Source: Ulota crispa (taxonomy: Eukaryota; Streptophyta; Bryopsida; Orthotrichales; Orthotrichaceae). Taken from it: a stretch of DNA of 64,000 nucleotides. The notes beneath the pieces were generated by a model. The model saw nothing but the letters and a program-made list of their open reading frames with translations. It was not told where the DNA came from and searched no databases. Location: contig OY987242.1 of assembly GCA_963920765.1 (NCBI GenBank), forward strand, positions 41,191,849 to 41,255,848. Direction: 5' to 3'. The first letter of the stretch is position 1; each line of letters opens with the position of its first letter. Shown here one piece after another: positions 35,601 through 48,664 of this stretch. A program made the translations under genes and the position numbers.

Positions 35601-38600
35601 ACACCTTGTATTGGTCACAGCGGCACGCTATGTCTTTTAGAGATTAATATACATGGATGAATAGTGTAGTTAATTTCTAAAAACTCTTCAAAGATTGATA
35701 CTTGGTAAGAAGGCACTTTCAACATACAACATTTTTCAATGATTCAATCATGTGATACTTGGAGGGACATATGCATATCATATGCTTATTTGGAAATAAT
35801 CTTAATAACAAAGCAAGTGTGACAAACAAACTATCCAAAGTCCTTATATGATTATCTAAAATAGTCATGATTGCTTTGGCTTATAAAAAGTTTAAAATTC
35901 ACACAAAACATGGAGAGATCTTCAAATTTTTAAGGACATAATAATACATAATGATATGAATAGTTCATTAATAGTTAAATATGACTTTGTGAGTTAGATT
36001 GAGCATCCTTTTGTAATTTCACATAAAGCATCTATGACTCATAAAAATTCCAACTGCAAAATCAATATTGTACCAAGCTTATTAAACTACCAATCACTTT
36101 CATTCCAAGAATACAAATGTTTGAAAGCTTGAGTTTAATTTTGTATAATTACCAATTATCAAAAATCACAATTATTTGGTTGCCACCAAAATTTGTAATT
36201 ATCTGGATCAACTTCAATGAGATAATCTCTCATTTGAGCACCTGATAACCCAACTCACAAAACAAATTGGTTATTTGTAACCATAGATCTAAGAAAAACA
36301 TGTACTTTTTAAAATGTATTCTCTTCAAAAAAGTTATAATAAAACTCACACACATTTAGAACAAATTTTACACAATTTGAGTATAATTTTATCCTTTTGC
36401 ACAAAATTAGAAGGTTTTCTAAGCATACAATACTAGACATTTTTATTTACTAACAAATAACTAAAAAATGATAAAATTTAAAACTTCATAACTTCTAGCC
36501 AAACACTGATAAAGTTTAGAATTGAATCATTGACTTTATGGTTTAAAGATTCACTTGTTACTTTCACTACGTTACTCATTTTAAGAATGTAAGTTATTCT
36601 TGAACAACAAAGAGATTTTAAAATAACATGTGCTAATATCAGAGTATGCTTAAGTTAGAGTAAAAGTAATCAAGATTTACTAATTTTTGATTTCAAGAAT
36701 AACCCTAAAAAAAGAAGAACAATGGAACTTGTTAAAAGTAATTGATTTAGAAGATACACTAGATAATTGGAATACCAATTTAAGTGTTACTCTAAATTTA
36801 TAAAATTAAGACCTTCTAGTTTCTAGAAAATAACTCATATTCAAATAAATTTAGATTTTTGGTTTGAAGTTACATAATAGCATATTTGGATATAAAGATT
36901 GACCAAGACTTCAAAGTTTGATTTTTTGGATTTTAACATTAGTACCAAGCTCTTTTTGTAAATCTCTTAGTTTCTCTTAAAGAAATGTCACTAGAATGTA
37001 AAAGTCATTTTTTGATTGAATGTGTTATGGATTGAACATGCAATATGTGATATCAAAGTGGAAAATGAATTCACTAATTAATTAGATACTCACTTCCAAG
37101 AATAGAGTTTCCATCAATTATTTCAGAATTTTCATCTTCTAAACTTTCATTGTACCCTTCATAGATTGCATATAAAATGTTTGAGCACAACAATAGTTTA
37201 TCTTCCTGTTAATAAAGTGAACATACTAAAATGTTAGGAATCTTGAAATCCTTATCCTTTTTTTAGTGTATTAATCAAAGTGAATATTTTTTGTTATGCA
37301 TTGTTCTAAAAACAAACAATAATAAACCATTGAGCCAAATAATAATAGATATATGTTTATGTACAAATTGACTAACAAACTCTATTTATTCCAATTATTT
37401 TTTTTAGTTTTTCACTTTCATAAAAGTAATTTATTCCAAATTATCTAAAATTTTATCAATAGAAAAAAAGGAAATAAAAAAATCATATTAGTGTAAAGAT
37501 ACAAGTGCCATATAGCACAATTATTAGAATGTAAAAATAATTCTCTATATTGTTCATCATTAAGTATTAAGACTTGAATACCTTACACTTGAGTATTGCT
37601 TTAGGGTTCTCTATTATGACTATATTTTAAGTGTTATTTTTAGTACTATACACTTAAATTGTGGATTCAAAGATACTTTGATGGATATTTATTTATCATT
37701 TCATAAAGTATGAGTTCTTACTTTCCATTCTAGATAATTTCTAAGTTGAACCACTAGACATTGAATTGGGTTATGATTTATCAAATCAAACATTCCTTTG
37801 AAGCAAAATGTGATACTTGGAAAATTGTCAATTGATGATGTTGTTGTGCCTTGTAATAACAATCACATACAATTGCAAGTTTATTCTTTTTATCAATAGA
37901 TGACTTGTTCAAACAAGACTATCAAAATAATGATAAGCAAGTCACTAAGACTTAAACATATGTACCATAATCATTTTACATAAGTTTATACTAGTTGTTC
38001 ATAGAAATTTTATCCCAAAATAATCAACTCTAGACAACATATAAATCTCAACTAGTTCATGTGTTTCAAGTGATTTCAAAATGCACATTGGATAATTATT
38101 TGCACACCTAGCCTTAGCAAAAAAAACATACTTTACAAAGCATTATCAATCCGCTACTTTAGTTTTCATGAAGCATTAACAATAGGAAAAAATAGTAGAG
38201 CAAAAAAATAAAAAAATATAGAAAATAAAACTTTATATTTATTGTGAAGTATGTGGAGTTGTATCTCTTAAGTAACATGCGTTATCTCTATAAAGTTGAG
38301 CCTAAATGAGCTCAAAAAAGGATAAAACATGTATGAACTCTACTACCCACCATTACCACTTATTGTGACCTCCATTTTATATTGAGACTAATATAAAATC
38401 TTTTACATAATCATCCAAATTAGCACTTTTGAATTATGTTTTAGGGCTACCTCATGCAACTTTCCATGAAGGCAATTTTCATTTTATGATGTTCTTTTTT
38501 TTTAAATGTCATTTACATGGTTCACACTTTCTGGTAACCCCTAAATGCCCAAGGCACCAAATTTTGGTGTCCAAATTTGTTTAAGAAACTTTGAAACTAT

Positions 38601-38990
38601 GTGCAAGGCATAGATTTGAATATTTTCCGTATTTTTCTATTGGAGAAGTTATGGGCTGAAGGTAGCTTCAGCATCCAATTTTTTTGGTGGAAGCTAAATT
38701 GCAAGTATATTTTTTGTGTCATGAACAGTGTCATAGAGCCTATGACAAGTTGCCACATTGAAAAAACAAGCATCAAGGTGAGAAAAAAGTGAAGATTTCC
38801 CATGAGCGCTCCCTTAGGCAATAAGGTCCCTTTTCCTGAAATGTTGTCACCTAACAAAATCCAAAAGTGCCTTTGGACTAATTTTGCTTGGAATGTCTTT
38901 GTTATAAAAATCAGAATTCATCCACCGCCAAATTTTCTTTCATTCTTAATAACTAATGATCAATAATTAAAGGTAAAAAATTCATTTGCG
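32700..38990. other. Gene-poor stretch, no gene assigned
   Basis: 32800-33000 carries short imperfect repeats around AACTACAATGCAACTC. 33750-35640 is GC-richer with many short overlapping frames on both strands; the minus strand at about 34050-34140 reads as a Gly/Arg-rich stretch (GRGSGRGRQGAGKSGSRG), but stops are frequent and no domain was recognised, so a decayed gene or transposon is likely. 35640-38990 is AT-rich with nothing recognisable except, possibly, the gene end of the aspartyl protease near its right edge. Confidence 0.4.
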
Positions 38991-38993
38991 TCA

Positions 38994-39103
38994 GAAAAAT
39001 GTGCTTTGATAATTGCGTTGCAAGCTCATTTGTGAAATTGTGGGCATGGAATTAGAAGGACGGCCATTAGTTTTCAAGTAACAATGGTAAACACTAATGC
39101 ATC
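38994..39103 (-). CDS. Aspartyl protease, C-terminal exon candidate
   Basis: Minus-strand frame after an acceptor CATTTAG reads GCISVYHCYLKTNGRPSNSM, then PTISQMSLQRNYQSTFF before TGA. It fits the conserved C-terminal region, where A1 proteases have a Cys-containing strand and then an (L)GxISMxNxxVxYD stretch. The usual Gly before the ISM-like part is replaced, and Asp after Tyr is Gln. Confidence 0.5.
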
Positions 39104-39303
39104 CTAAATGGTTGTTTCCCAATTTTGTATCAAAAAGTTACCAATTGCGTTAGATGTTTTGAACAGCTCCAAAAAAAGGAATAAATTCCATACTCATCCA
39201 CATTCAGTCATAGATAACTTAAAATCTGCATGGCCATTTCAGAATTTTTTTGGTAGAACCATCTAGAAGCCTTGAAGATTAAGATTTTATGGTTATAGTT
39301 TTA

Positions 39304-39370
39304 ATTTGATGTGTAATAATGATCTTGCAAGGACAATTTAGAAACTTCAAAATTGCCTTCCACAAACAAG
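39304..39370 (-). CDS. Aspartyl protease, short C-terminal exon candidate
   Basis: Minus-strand frame VEGNFEVSKLSLQDHYYTSN resembles the F.G.A.L.L.P..Y strand found before the C-terminal Cys region. Exon edges are not clear, and a TAA follows directly. Confidence 0.35.
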
Positions 39371-40615
39371 AACAACACCTTTTGAGCATTTAAAGGTTAA
39401 ATTTGAATTTTGATGAATCAGTGACAATGGATAGTTGAGAAACTTTCTACATTTATCAAATTCTTTGATTATTCTTTTAGTGATATCAACACATATTTAT
39501 TAAAATTAGATAGATACTCCTTGGCTCATTTTATATGCTCGAATGGCAAGAACAATGTAAAATTTGCCTCTTTTTATTTCTAACTAAACTTCAAAGGAAA
39601 CTTTGTAAAAAGATTGTATAGGTAGTATGGGTATTGTATTCACAATGAATATGTAATAACTTTAAAACCATACACCATCTAAATGAAAAATCTTTCTATT
39701 GACTTTAGGATGTTCACCAATAAAAATCTACGCATTTATAACTTATTCATACGGCATACATATCAACCCATAAAAACAGGCGGACAATAAATCATCTGCT
39801 AGCTTGGAAAAAATATTTTGTACAAAAGAAAAAACTCAATTTTTATCTGATTTTTTTTCAGATGTGATCATAAACACATGGTCCATCAAGGAAGGCAAAA
39901 TTAATCTCATCAAATACATTCATATTTGTAAAATTGTGACAAGGTGTTTATTTTCATACTGCCTTTTTTGCAATTTTTATGAGGTCAACATGTATTGCTG
40001 ACTTTTGTAGCTTTTCAGAACTATAGTACAAGCTAGGTCCCTGCCAAAGCACTATAGCTCTACAGGGCAGGGTAGGCCACGGTTGTAAGCCCAACGATTA
40101 AAGGTTAAACATGCTTAGATGTGTTTGGTTTTTACTTGTTTACCATTATTTATTTCTAGTTTACATAGCAATGAAAACTAGTAAATGTATAACAACAAGA
40201 AATCTTTTAGAAAACATCCAATGGAATATGATTTTGAAGGCATTTGATAAAGCTTTTTGCAAGTTTGTGGTTTTCTAAACTTTCACAATTGCTTAAATGG
40301 TACGTATGATACAATAACTAGCATCAAAAAAGTAGATCATATGATTTTTACAATTGTTAGGTCTTATTCATCAAAATTTAAAAAGTTGCCCAAAAACAAT
40401 TGGTAGGACAAATTATAGTCTTAGCAAATAAAAAATGTTTGACAATCTTAAAAGTTAAGAAATCATTCCCACAGTTTTGCAATGAAAGACACCTCACTAT
40501 TGCAGGTCTCTCTTTGCCACTTATTACCATTTTAGAAGTTTAAGAAATAGTTTGAGTTCTCTAAAAAAAACTCATATACATCTAGAAAAAACACAATTTG
40601 TGTGTATGTATGTAC

Positions 40616-40711
40616 CTTGGGGGCAGTCCAACATTGTCTACGATCTATTACTTGGAAATCAAGGTCACTTTTGGTATCAATATATCCTTTCCCCTTTGCA
40701 TGAGAATTAAG
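40616..40711 (-). CDS. Aspartyl protease, linker exon
   Basis: Acceptor GGAAGCAG and donor CCCAAG|GTACAT bound 96 bases in phase 0, reading LNSHAKGKGYIDTKSDLDFQ then VIDRRQCWTAPK. The single Cys-Trp fits the CW/CY position after the second active-site lobe in plant A1 proteases. Confidence 0.55.
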
Positions 40712-40861
40712 CTGCTTCCAAATGTTTGACTTACATGTCAATTTGGAATATATCATAAGACAAAGTGCAACAAGTAACATAAAGGCACTTGTAATTTTAA
40801 GGTTTAGGATTTAGGGTTTAGAAAATTTTATTCTATTTATAATGAATTCATAATAAATAAA

Positions 40862-41274
40862 GGGAACTGATAAGGGCCCACTCTAGGTTTGATATATGCA
40901 CACCTCTCATGGGGTAAATATTAGATTTTTACCATCAAAAAGCTGCATCTAAAAATCTTGAATTTAGATTTGAACTTAGAAACCTTGATTTTTAGTCTAG
41001 AATCATAAATGAGGTTACAATTGAATAACACCCAATGAAAAAGTTTAGCTTTTTTTACAAACAAAATTAAAGGTATTATTTTCACCTTTGGCAAAGCTTT
41101 TTCATTGGGTGATGTTCAATTGTAACCTCCAATATGGCTTTAGACTAAATCAAGGTCTCTAAATCCAAATTTGAATTCAAAATTATCAAAGTCATCTTTT
41201 TGATGGTGATAAGCTAAAATATACCCCCAGGGATGTGCATATATCAAACCCAAGGTTTGACCTTATCAATTCCC
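40862..41274. mobile_element. 413-bp foldback element, copy 2
   Basis: Starts GGGAACTGATAAGG and ends CCTTATCAATTCCC, flanked by perfect 8-base duplications TAAATAAA (40854-40861 and 41275-41282). The arms share TTTGATATATGCACA, ACCATCAAAAAG and ACACCCAATGAAAAAG with their complements. Same length and inner phrases as the element at 9593-10005. It lies in the intron between protease exons ending at 40711 and starting at 41354. Confidence 0.85.
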
Positions 41275-41353
41275 TAAATAAATGAAATTTATTATCATTT
41301 CAACAAGTTTTGAATCTCATTATGTAAAAGATAAAGACAATGAAAGAATGTAC

Positions 41354-41504
41354 TTTATCTGAGAATTCCTCAAAGAACCAAGAACCCAAATGTGTTAACT
41401 CGGCTCTGGTATCAAGGACAAGAGGCACACCACTTGTAGGAGGGTAGTGAGTTTTGCCTTCAAGTATAATATAGCTTAGTGTGGCATAAATTGCACAATC
41501 AAAC
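41354..41504 (-). CDS. Aspartyl protease, second active-site exon
   Basis: After acceptor GAGTGCAG the frame reads FDCAIYATLSYIILEGKTHY, then PPTSGVPLVLDTRAELTHL and GSWFFEEFSDK before donor AAA|GTACAT (151 bases). The context (hydrophobic pair, D-T, then L-T-x-L and a Y/F-rich helix) marks the second catalytic loop, normally D(S/T)G(T/S). Here Gly is Arg and Thr/Ser is Ala, which should abolish catalysis. Phase joins properly with the preceding exon. Confidence 0.65.
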
Positions 41505-42153
41505 CTGCACTCTACAAAAAAAAAGTAGGATTATTTAGTGATGCTAGGACAAGGTCAATGCTCTAAGTGAAGAAAAAAAAGTTGACCATATTCAAGAATT
41601 GACAATATTTACTTTTTTGTTTGACAAGTTTTCACAAAATCTATATCAAAACAATTACTCTTTTTTGAAATCATGAAAAAAAATTATTATATATTGTTTT
41701 TCTACTTTAAAAAATGGTTTGTAACAACATATATATGAATTCTTGCTTCAAAGTTCAACATCAAATGGACAAATATACAACTTCTAACAAGTCCTTTGTA
41801 TTTTTTTAAATAGGATGCTCAAATTATTGAGTTAGATACCCTTTGATGAAATTGATCAAGTTTTGAATTGAACATATTGTAATTGATAACATTGAGTAAA
41901 TTTAAGATTGATACAAATGAAATTGATGTTGTCACTGAATGAAATATTATACCAAAATATCCACAAAGGACTCAATTAAAGACCGCAAAATATTGCCAAT
42001 AGCTCCTAATTTTTTTGTGATATGTTATAAAGCATTTGTAATAAAATATGTTTTCATGATGATGAGAATTATATAGTTTTTTAAATAGAAAGAAACCAAA
42101 ATCAATGGACCAAGTGATAGATCATTCCAAAATATTATTTCAAAATAACTCAC

Positions 42154-42423
42154 CTTCCAGTGTTTGCTAGCTCAGCCCAACCCAAATGGTTTACACCAAA
42201 CTTCTCTTGTAAATTAACACCAATTGTAACATAACCAACATCAATCCTTGACAATAATAGTTGTCTTGACTTTTCTTGCCCTAAACAAATTCCAATTCTT
42301 CTGTTGGTTATAAGCTTTGATTTTTTCCAATCACTTGTGATTGTTCTCTTACTAACACCCAAACCAATGACTCCATCACAAGCAAATCCCGTTCCCTTAC
42401 CATGTGTATTGTCAGTCATACAC
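42154..42423 (-). CDS. Aspartyl protease, GLG exon
   Basis: Bounded by acceptor GGATTTTTAG and donor GGAAG|GTGAGT (270 bases). It reads CMTDNTHGKGTGFACDGVIG then LGVSKRTITSDWKKSKLITN, RRIGICLGQEKSRQLLLSRI and DVGYVTIGVNLQ. This matches the FGC...DG(I/V)(L/I)GLG...SQL...(F/I)x(Y/I)CL...G.L.xG core of plant A1 proteases. It is the clearest exon of the locus and has no internal stop. Confidence 0.75.
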
Positions 42424-43998
42424 CTAAAAATCCAACAAACATAAAGGAAGTTAATTAATTAACTCAAACCATAGCATTGGTTATAAAACTCAAATGTGAA
42501 GCATATAACAAGTATCATTGTTTTGAAATCATTTTTTATATAAGCACCTTTTAGATCATTTGCATATTTCCTAAATTGCAAGGTCCATCTTTATATTTGA
42601 TTCCATTGAGGGAATTCTCCATACATGCCATTCATCTTCAATGTTGAATAATCCGTTTTCAATACGCTAGGAACCAATATTCTTTGAAAAAAATTACAAA
42701 AGGTTGACATTGCATATATAGAATATGGTTAATATTTATACAGAAGGTCTGGGATTAACCCCTAAGCATCACAACAAAGGTTTTTGGATCCGGATTCCGG
42801 GAACACCTTAATCATCAAACTTTATAGTCTTCATATTTGTATGGTGGATTTCTACACAGCTTATAGATTTGCACTTGTCAAGAAGTTGCCCTCAAATTTC
42901 TATGATGGATTATTTAGTTGTTGGTTACACTCCAAGTTATTCCATTTCGTTTAGGATGCTCTTCCAAACATGATGTTCTATTTGTGACGCTTAGGGATTG
43001 AACACTAAATTTGGTGCTTTTGGAATTTGGGCTTATGACCATACATTTGGACCTTGTACTATTGAAAAGACCAAAAAAAACAACAAGCCTAAATAATTTG
43101 TATGAAATCTATAGTCCACAAGTACACAAAATTGCAAATACAACAAAATAGTCAAGCTTTCTAAACATTTTCAGAAATAGCATATGTTTGTGCATAAAAT
43201 ACTAATGCAAAAACATATTTGGCATGCTGCAAAATCTCAAAATTGAATGACTTTATTTCAAGTACTGCAAAATTGAATAGTGAAATTTAGTGTATATTAA
43301 TATCATTTTGGACAATCTAGTTTTAACACAACACATTGATTCAATTAATTGTTAGTTAATAATTTAAATTGAGAACTTCATAAACATGATGAATAAAAGA
43401 TCCATAATCATGTCGTTTATATCTGTTATATAACTCTCATTATTTTAGAGAAAAAATGATATTTTCTTTGGTCTTATTTACTTTGAATACTGCAAATTCT
43501 TATATTTGTATGTGTCACAATTTTGTTTAATTTCAAAATTAACTTGCAAGCCCTGAGAGGCATAATTTGAGCTCTTAATATTTTTTGAGCAAGTTCTAGT
43601 ACCCAAATCTGGCTTTGAATAAATTTGAGGAAATTTCAAGAAATTTGATGATTATAGTGCTCTACAAGTTAAAGTTTATTTAATGCAATTTTGATGAATA
43701 CTACAAAATTGGTGATTCCTATTATGTGTTTTTTTATTTCAAATCTCATAGTTGGCACCTAAAATTGTCACTTTATTAAAAAATTCAAACCAAGTTTGGT
43801 AAGGTACACACATATTTTATTTATGATTTTTTAAGTATTCTATTTTTACTACTAAAATATGGATTTGCAAGAATTATTTTTTGCTTCAACAAATTGCGTT
43901 AGCAAGACAAAATCAGATATATCGTTGTTTTTTGGTACTCGGTATGCACATATATCCAAATAAAAAATCAGAAAATTTACAAAATTTACAAATGTTAC

Positions 43999-44158
43999 CT
44001 AATATAATGTGGTGGGGATTGATAATACCTAACCCTTTATAGACCACCAAACCATATATTGGTTTAGGAGAGTGGTTTTTGGCCTGTGCAGCAAATCGCT
44101 CAACAATTTGGAAATTGGTCTTGAAGAGCTCATGTGTGCACAAGAATCTTGCATCCAA
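43999..44158 (-). CDS. Aspartyl protease, exon between flap and GLG
   Basis: Acceptor ATTTTTTAG and donor ATTAG|GTAACA bound 160 bases reading LDARFLCTHELFKTNFQIVE, RFAAQAKNHSPKPIYGLVVY and KGLGIINPHHIILG. Joining to the GLG exon should give the expected ...ILGC..., but the two exons together are one base short, so the frame breaks at the junction. Confidence 0.5.
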
Positions 44159-44159
44159 C

Positions 44160-46110
44160 TAAAAAATAACAATGCAATCGGATAGTGAGCTAACAAATAA
44201 TGATGTCTATACAACTTAGCCTCAAAATACGTATCCATTTTTGGTCAAAAGTGAATCAAAGCAACAATGCAATACTTCAAATGTCCAAAAAGGATTTTGC
44301 ATCTCAATTGCAAAATCCCAAAACAATTCAAATTCCCTAAGAAATACGCTCATATAGTTTCTCTCTATGGTACTAGATTGTAGTATTTGAAGATCTATTG
44401 GAATGGTATTGTCATTTCATCTCTAAAAATTTTCACCTTACATGTAAGGCCAATTCTTCATTGTTTTCACCAATCATATTTTTCATGGCATTTATGATAT
44501 TTTCTATAGAATCAATTTTAGATGGCAACTAAAGTGAGATACTTGACCATTTTTGTCCACTTAGCTACACCTTGTGATTGCTATTTTTATCCATTTTGTG
44601 TGAAAGTAGTCTCACTAGAAAGGTGTGGAAGCCTGTTTTCTAAAAATGTAAGGCTCTTCTCAAGCAAAGCTCACATGAAGCAATAACACCAAAAACTACA
44701 CAAGCATGAAAATTGTAGATTTTTCACTTTTGACTTACTTAATTGTTATAATGTATCATCTCAAAAGGTAGATCTAGTTGAATTCTTCCTACTTTACAAT
44801 AAGCAAGGCATTCTTTCCATTTGTACACTTGGATTATTCAAATTGGGTCCAAATTTGATTGAATTGCACACCTAAGTTCACCATTGTTGTTGCTAGTGGA
44901 TCTTGAGAAAATGTGTGTGGTCTTTGATTAACTTCAGGTCAGATTTACATACAAATTACGGGTCCTTATTTTATATCTCCTTATGCTTCATTTCATTTTG
45001 AGACAAACAAAAATTTCATTTGTCTAACTCTTTTTTGTATATTTAAACCCTTTTTTGTTTGTTTTTCAAAGGGCACAAAGTTGTCAAAAACATAAATTTA
45101 TATACAAAAAAATTTAAAAGACAAAATTCACCTTTGGAAGTGGCGGCAAACAAACTTGTTTTCAAACTTCAAGCATTATGATCTTGCAACTATACAAGTT
45201 GTTTCAATTTTTCATTTATTGCATTCCGCATTAATAGTGCTAATTTGCACTAATCCAAATAGTATATGAATAATTTGGAAGGCACCTTACTAAAGTAGTT
45301 TGTAGTAATTTAGATTAACTCAATATACTATGGATTACAAAATTTGATTACTACCTCAAAAAACGTGAGTCAAGTGGCCAAACTTTTGAGAAGATTTAGC
45401 AAGCATGTATCTCAACTGAATAGAGAGTGTGAAAAATGTTCCATTATAGGAAGGGTGCCACCATGTTGTTACTTGACAAACAACAAAAATTTGTGCTCAG
45501 AACTTTACTTAAAGAACAAGGGCAAGCAACATGTCACACCTTCACACTAACTAGACAAAATTCACCAAAATAGAAGTGAAGGGGTCTCTCATTTTTTAAA
45601 GTCTCACACTAAGAAAAATAACTTGTGTAATACCAATTTGTTCTAAAAATGAGGGGTATACTTGAACAAACTCACAAAATATACGATCCTCTAATTAGAC
45701 CCATCAGTAACTTATTTAGAAAAAGTTGGAGGTTTTAGCTTTGCTATTGGGCAGAAAAGAGTATCTCATAAATAGGTTTGGGACTCAAAACACTTAACCC
45801 TTAAACAACCAAACAACCATAGGGGATAGTATGTATGGTGCCGTATAACTCATTTGCTACCTACAAATAGGTTTAAATTGGCATCTTGACTAGCTCACTA
45901 GAACCGCATTGATCTATATTCTAACTTCTTTGTTGATCTCAAATGTAGTAATGCTATGGGTGCATTCCAAATACAAGAAAAATACATTGTATTGTATTGC
46001 TTGCTACGGCGCGCTCAGATGTTTAATGGCTAATTTTGAATTGTCATTAGTAGTGTAGAAATTGAAATACATACATAGTGTGTGTGTGTGTGTGGCAATT
46101 ACCCAAGTAC
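44160..46110. other. Intron-sized gene-poor DNA
   Basis: No recognised exon or element. A (GT)n tract lies at 46079-46093 beside the flap exon. The plus frame at 45344-45550 shows no domain. Confidence 0.45.
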
Positions 46111-46353
46111 TCCTTGCCCCTTCCCTTCCATTTTGTCTGAGGTTGGCAACGTGAAGCTCTCCCAATAATAAGTACCCTTGTATTTTGATCCGTCTACATA
46201 ATCAATCCATGCTAAGCATTCTAAGTTGTGACGAGCATTACATGGTCTATGCCATCCACAATGATGGTATTGGTGCCTGTGGCATGATGTTTCATCTTTT
46301 CCATTACACTTCATTGGTTCCATGTGCCTTGGCTTAAAATATCCATGAGGTCC
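46111..46353 (-). CDS. Aspartyl protease, Cys-rich flap exon
   Basis: Acceptor GTGATGATGCAG opens the frame GPHGYFKPRHMEPMKCNGKD, then ETSCHRHQYHHCGWHRPCNA and WIDYVDGSKYKGTYYWESF. The Cys spacing and YVDGS..G.Y..(E)(S)F correspond to the Cys-rich insert and the Y.DGS flap of nepenthesin-like proteases. Phase 0 with the DTGS exon. Donor at GGA|GTACTT keeps phase 0 with the next exon; a stronger-looking donor eight bases further (TTGG|GTAATT) would not. Confidence 0.65.
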
Positions 46354-48016
46354 CTGCATCATCACAATTAACATCATTTCCGTTCACCCCAAAAGGCCCA
46401 AGTTCTTTTTTTTGTAAGAGACATTAAAAACCGCCACTTTTAGGGGAATGGGTAGAAAGGAAGGAGAAAGTTTTTTTTTGAACTTTAACCATAGGATCTT
46501 GCCTTAAATTACAAGAGGTATTTGTGGGAAAAATATTAGCACCTAAAGTGAAGAAAAATATATTTTTTTCCTTCTTGCCCAAAAATTTCAGAAGCCTTTG
46601 ACCACTCTTATAGCAAAAGAATTGCTTTGCACAAAGTTGAGACTTGATTACTCAAGGTAAAATGACCTCAAATGAATTGGAAGTGTATAACATACTTCAA
46701 AAAACCTTTGAATGCCAAAAGGTTGTAAATTTTGCAAATACATGAAGCAAAATTGGAGGTTTTTTGTAAAATTCAGTAATTTGAATTACATGGATCCAAA
46801 CAATTAAAACCTAGATATCCTTATCCACTACAACTTGGAAAAAAAAATAAAAAATAAAATACACAAACTGTTAGAAAATGTAAAGTACCAAATTTTACAA
46901 GAAGCAAAAGGAATGGAGGTAGGGAGTCTCTCAAGAAGAGCCCCTTCCACTCCATAACCCTTTACCCAAGTGTCCACACTTTGTGCCCATGGATAAGAGT
47001 TGACCCTCTTTGGAATCAAAACTCACTTATAAAAGAGAAGCCTTGTCCAAATTGCCCCTCCTCCCCTAGTTTTGATAAACTCTTGCACAACTTTTTTGTT
47101 AAATGTTGGAATGAAGAAAAAATTACATTGCCACAAAGGCATTTGAATTCCCATTTAGTTTGATAAAAGTTTCAAAAAATGACACAAACTACTTTAGCTA
47201 TAGGAACATGCCCAAAACCCCTCTTGGCCCCCAAGGGGCCACTTGGGCTTTTAGAGGTTAACTTGTGGAGGCCTAGCTAGTCATAATGTTTGCCCTTGCT
47301 CTTTAGTAATGTGGCAAGTGCCCACCCATTATAATGCTATTTCTAAAATTTGTAATAGTCAACATTGCATGATGGCCTCATGAAAATTGTAAGAAGGGCA
47401 CCATGAGACCTAACACAATGTCTTTGGATTTTCTCACAATTTGGATTATCCAAAATCATGAGTACATTTGGTGAGGCTGCTTTTTGCCTTCCATGATGAT
47501 CCATGTGTTTCTTATCTCTTCCAAAAAAAAATCAGATGAAAAGTGGCTTTTTCTTACTTTGCAAATTTTATTTGTCATGCAAGGGATGAAAAATGTCCCC
47601 TTGGCATGTAAGGATCAAAAGTGCACATGATGTTTACAAAGTGCTCCTATTATCTCAATAAAAGTGTACATGATGCTTTTAAAATACTGTCATCTTTGCA
47701 AATGCAAAGCTAGAATTGCCACAATTGCTAACACATTCACAAATCTTTTTTACTTTACATACAAACATAGAGTGAGAAAAAAAGAGTTTGTTATCTATAA
47801 ACACAAGAGTAAAACTAAAAATTAAAATCCTTTGTTTTTAGAACTAGAATCTAGTATTGTTATAAATGCTAAAAATTATTAATTGTTTAAAATACTTGCA
47901 ATAGATCTTTGAAGCATTGCAAAGAGTAATTTATGACCTCCATTAAATGCTTTAAAAGGTTTGTATTTTATTTCTTTACTCATTGCACATGTACTGTAAT
48001 TCTCATACTAAATAGA

Positions 48017-48594
48017 AGGTATTGCTATTGCCACCCCAATCAGATGTTTTTGCTAGTACCACCACATGTCCACTACTCTCTTCACCATTTTTTTTTGCTC
48101 AATGTTCTTTTCTCATGGAGGTTGACACTAATGATATGTCTCAATTATGACAAGATAGAAATGTTTGACAAATAGTTGCAAGCATGGTCATACAAAGGTG
48201 AAGAAGACAAGTAGACCATAAATCCTCAAAGTAGCATTTTCTAATTGAACTTTTTCTTGCTTTGTTCTTTTTACTTTGACATAATGTCACAAATTGAGAA
48301 TGTGCATTGTGGTGGGGTGGCAACACTACAAGAAAAATTATATGCAGTGACATGTTCAAATTGACTAAATTGTCCAAATTGACAAAAATTTGACAAAAGC
48401 ATGTCCAAAGTGATAAAAAAGTGTCCAAATCAAGGAAACTTAATTGACAAAGAATGTTTGAATTGACAGTGCTCCTTTATAGTGCAAGTTGTGGTGATAA
48501 TAGCAAAACATTTGAACGATATGTGATGTCACTAACAACAAAAATGTTAGTTGAGATAGCATTAGCAAAAATTGTGGCCATAATAGCAATACCT
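48017..48594. mobile_element. 578-bp MITE with AGGTATTGCTATTG ends
   Basis: Left AGGTATTGCTATTGCCAC and right GTGGCCATAATAGCAATACCT are inverted repeats with a 3-base difference. The ends resemble those of the 6569 element (TTACTATTGCAACACCC), suggesting a shared superfamily. It lies in the protease intron between the DTGS and flap exons and carries a nested mini-CACTA. Confidence 0.65.
48324..48484. mobile_element. 161-bp mini-CACTA nested in a MITE
   Basis: Begins CACTACAAGAAAAATTATAT and ends ...GCTCCTTTATAGTG, flanked by direct CAA triplets (48321-48323 and 48485-48487). Inside are repeats of GTCCAAATTGAC/TTGACAAA as in CACTA subterminal arrays. Far too short for coding. Confidence 0.65.
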
Positions 48595-48664
48595 ACATAC
48601 AAGCCAAAATTTCAATATAGGTGAGTAATGTAATAGTTACTAGTGATACAAGAGAGGGACAAAC

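Noticed and set aside
33750-35640. Cluster of short frames in GC-richer DNA
   Set aside because: Stops in every frame and no domain; not enough to call a gene.
38597-38857. 86-codon minus-strand frame considered as the last aspartyl protease exon
   Set aside because: No Cys or (I)LG-type motif; the frame at 38994-39103 fits the C-terminus better.
41396-41410. GCTCTGGTATCAAGG, recalling a retrotransposon primer-binding site
   Set aside because: It is inside the protease second active-site exon and has no LTR next to it.
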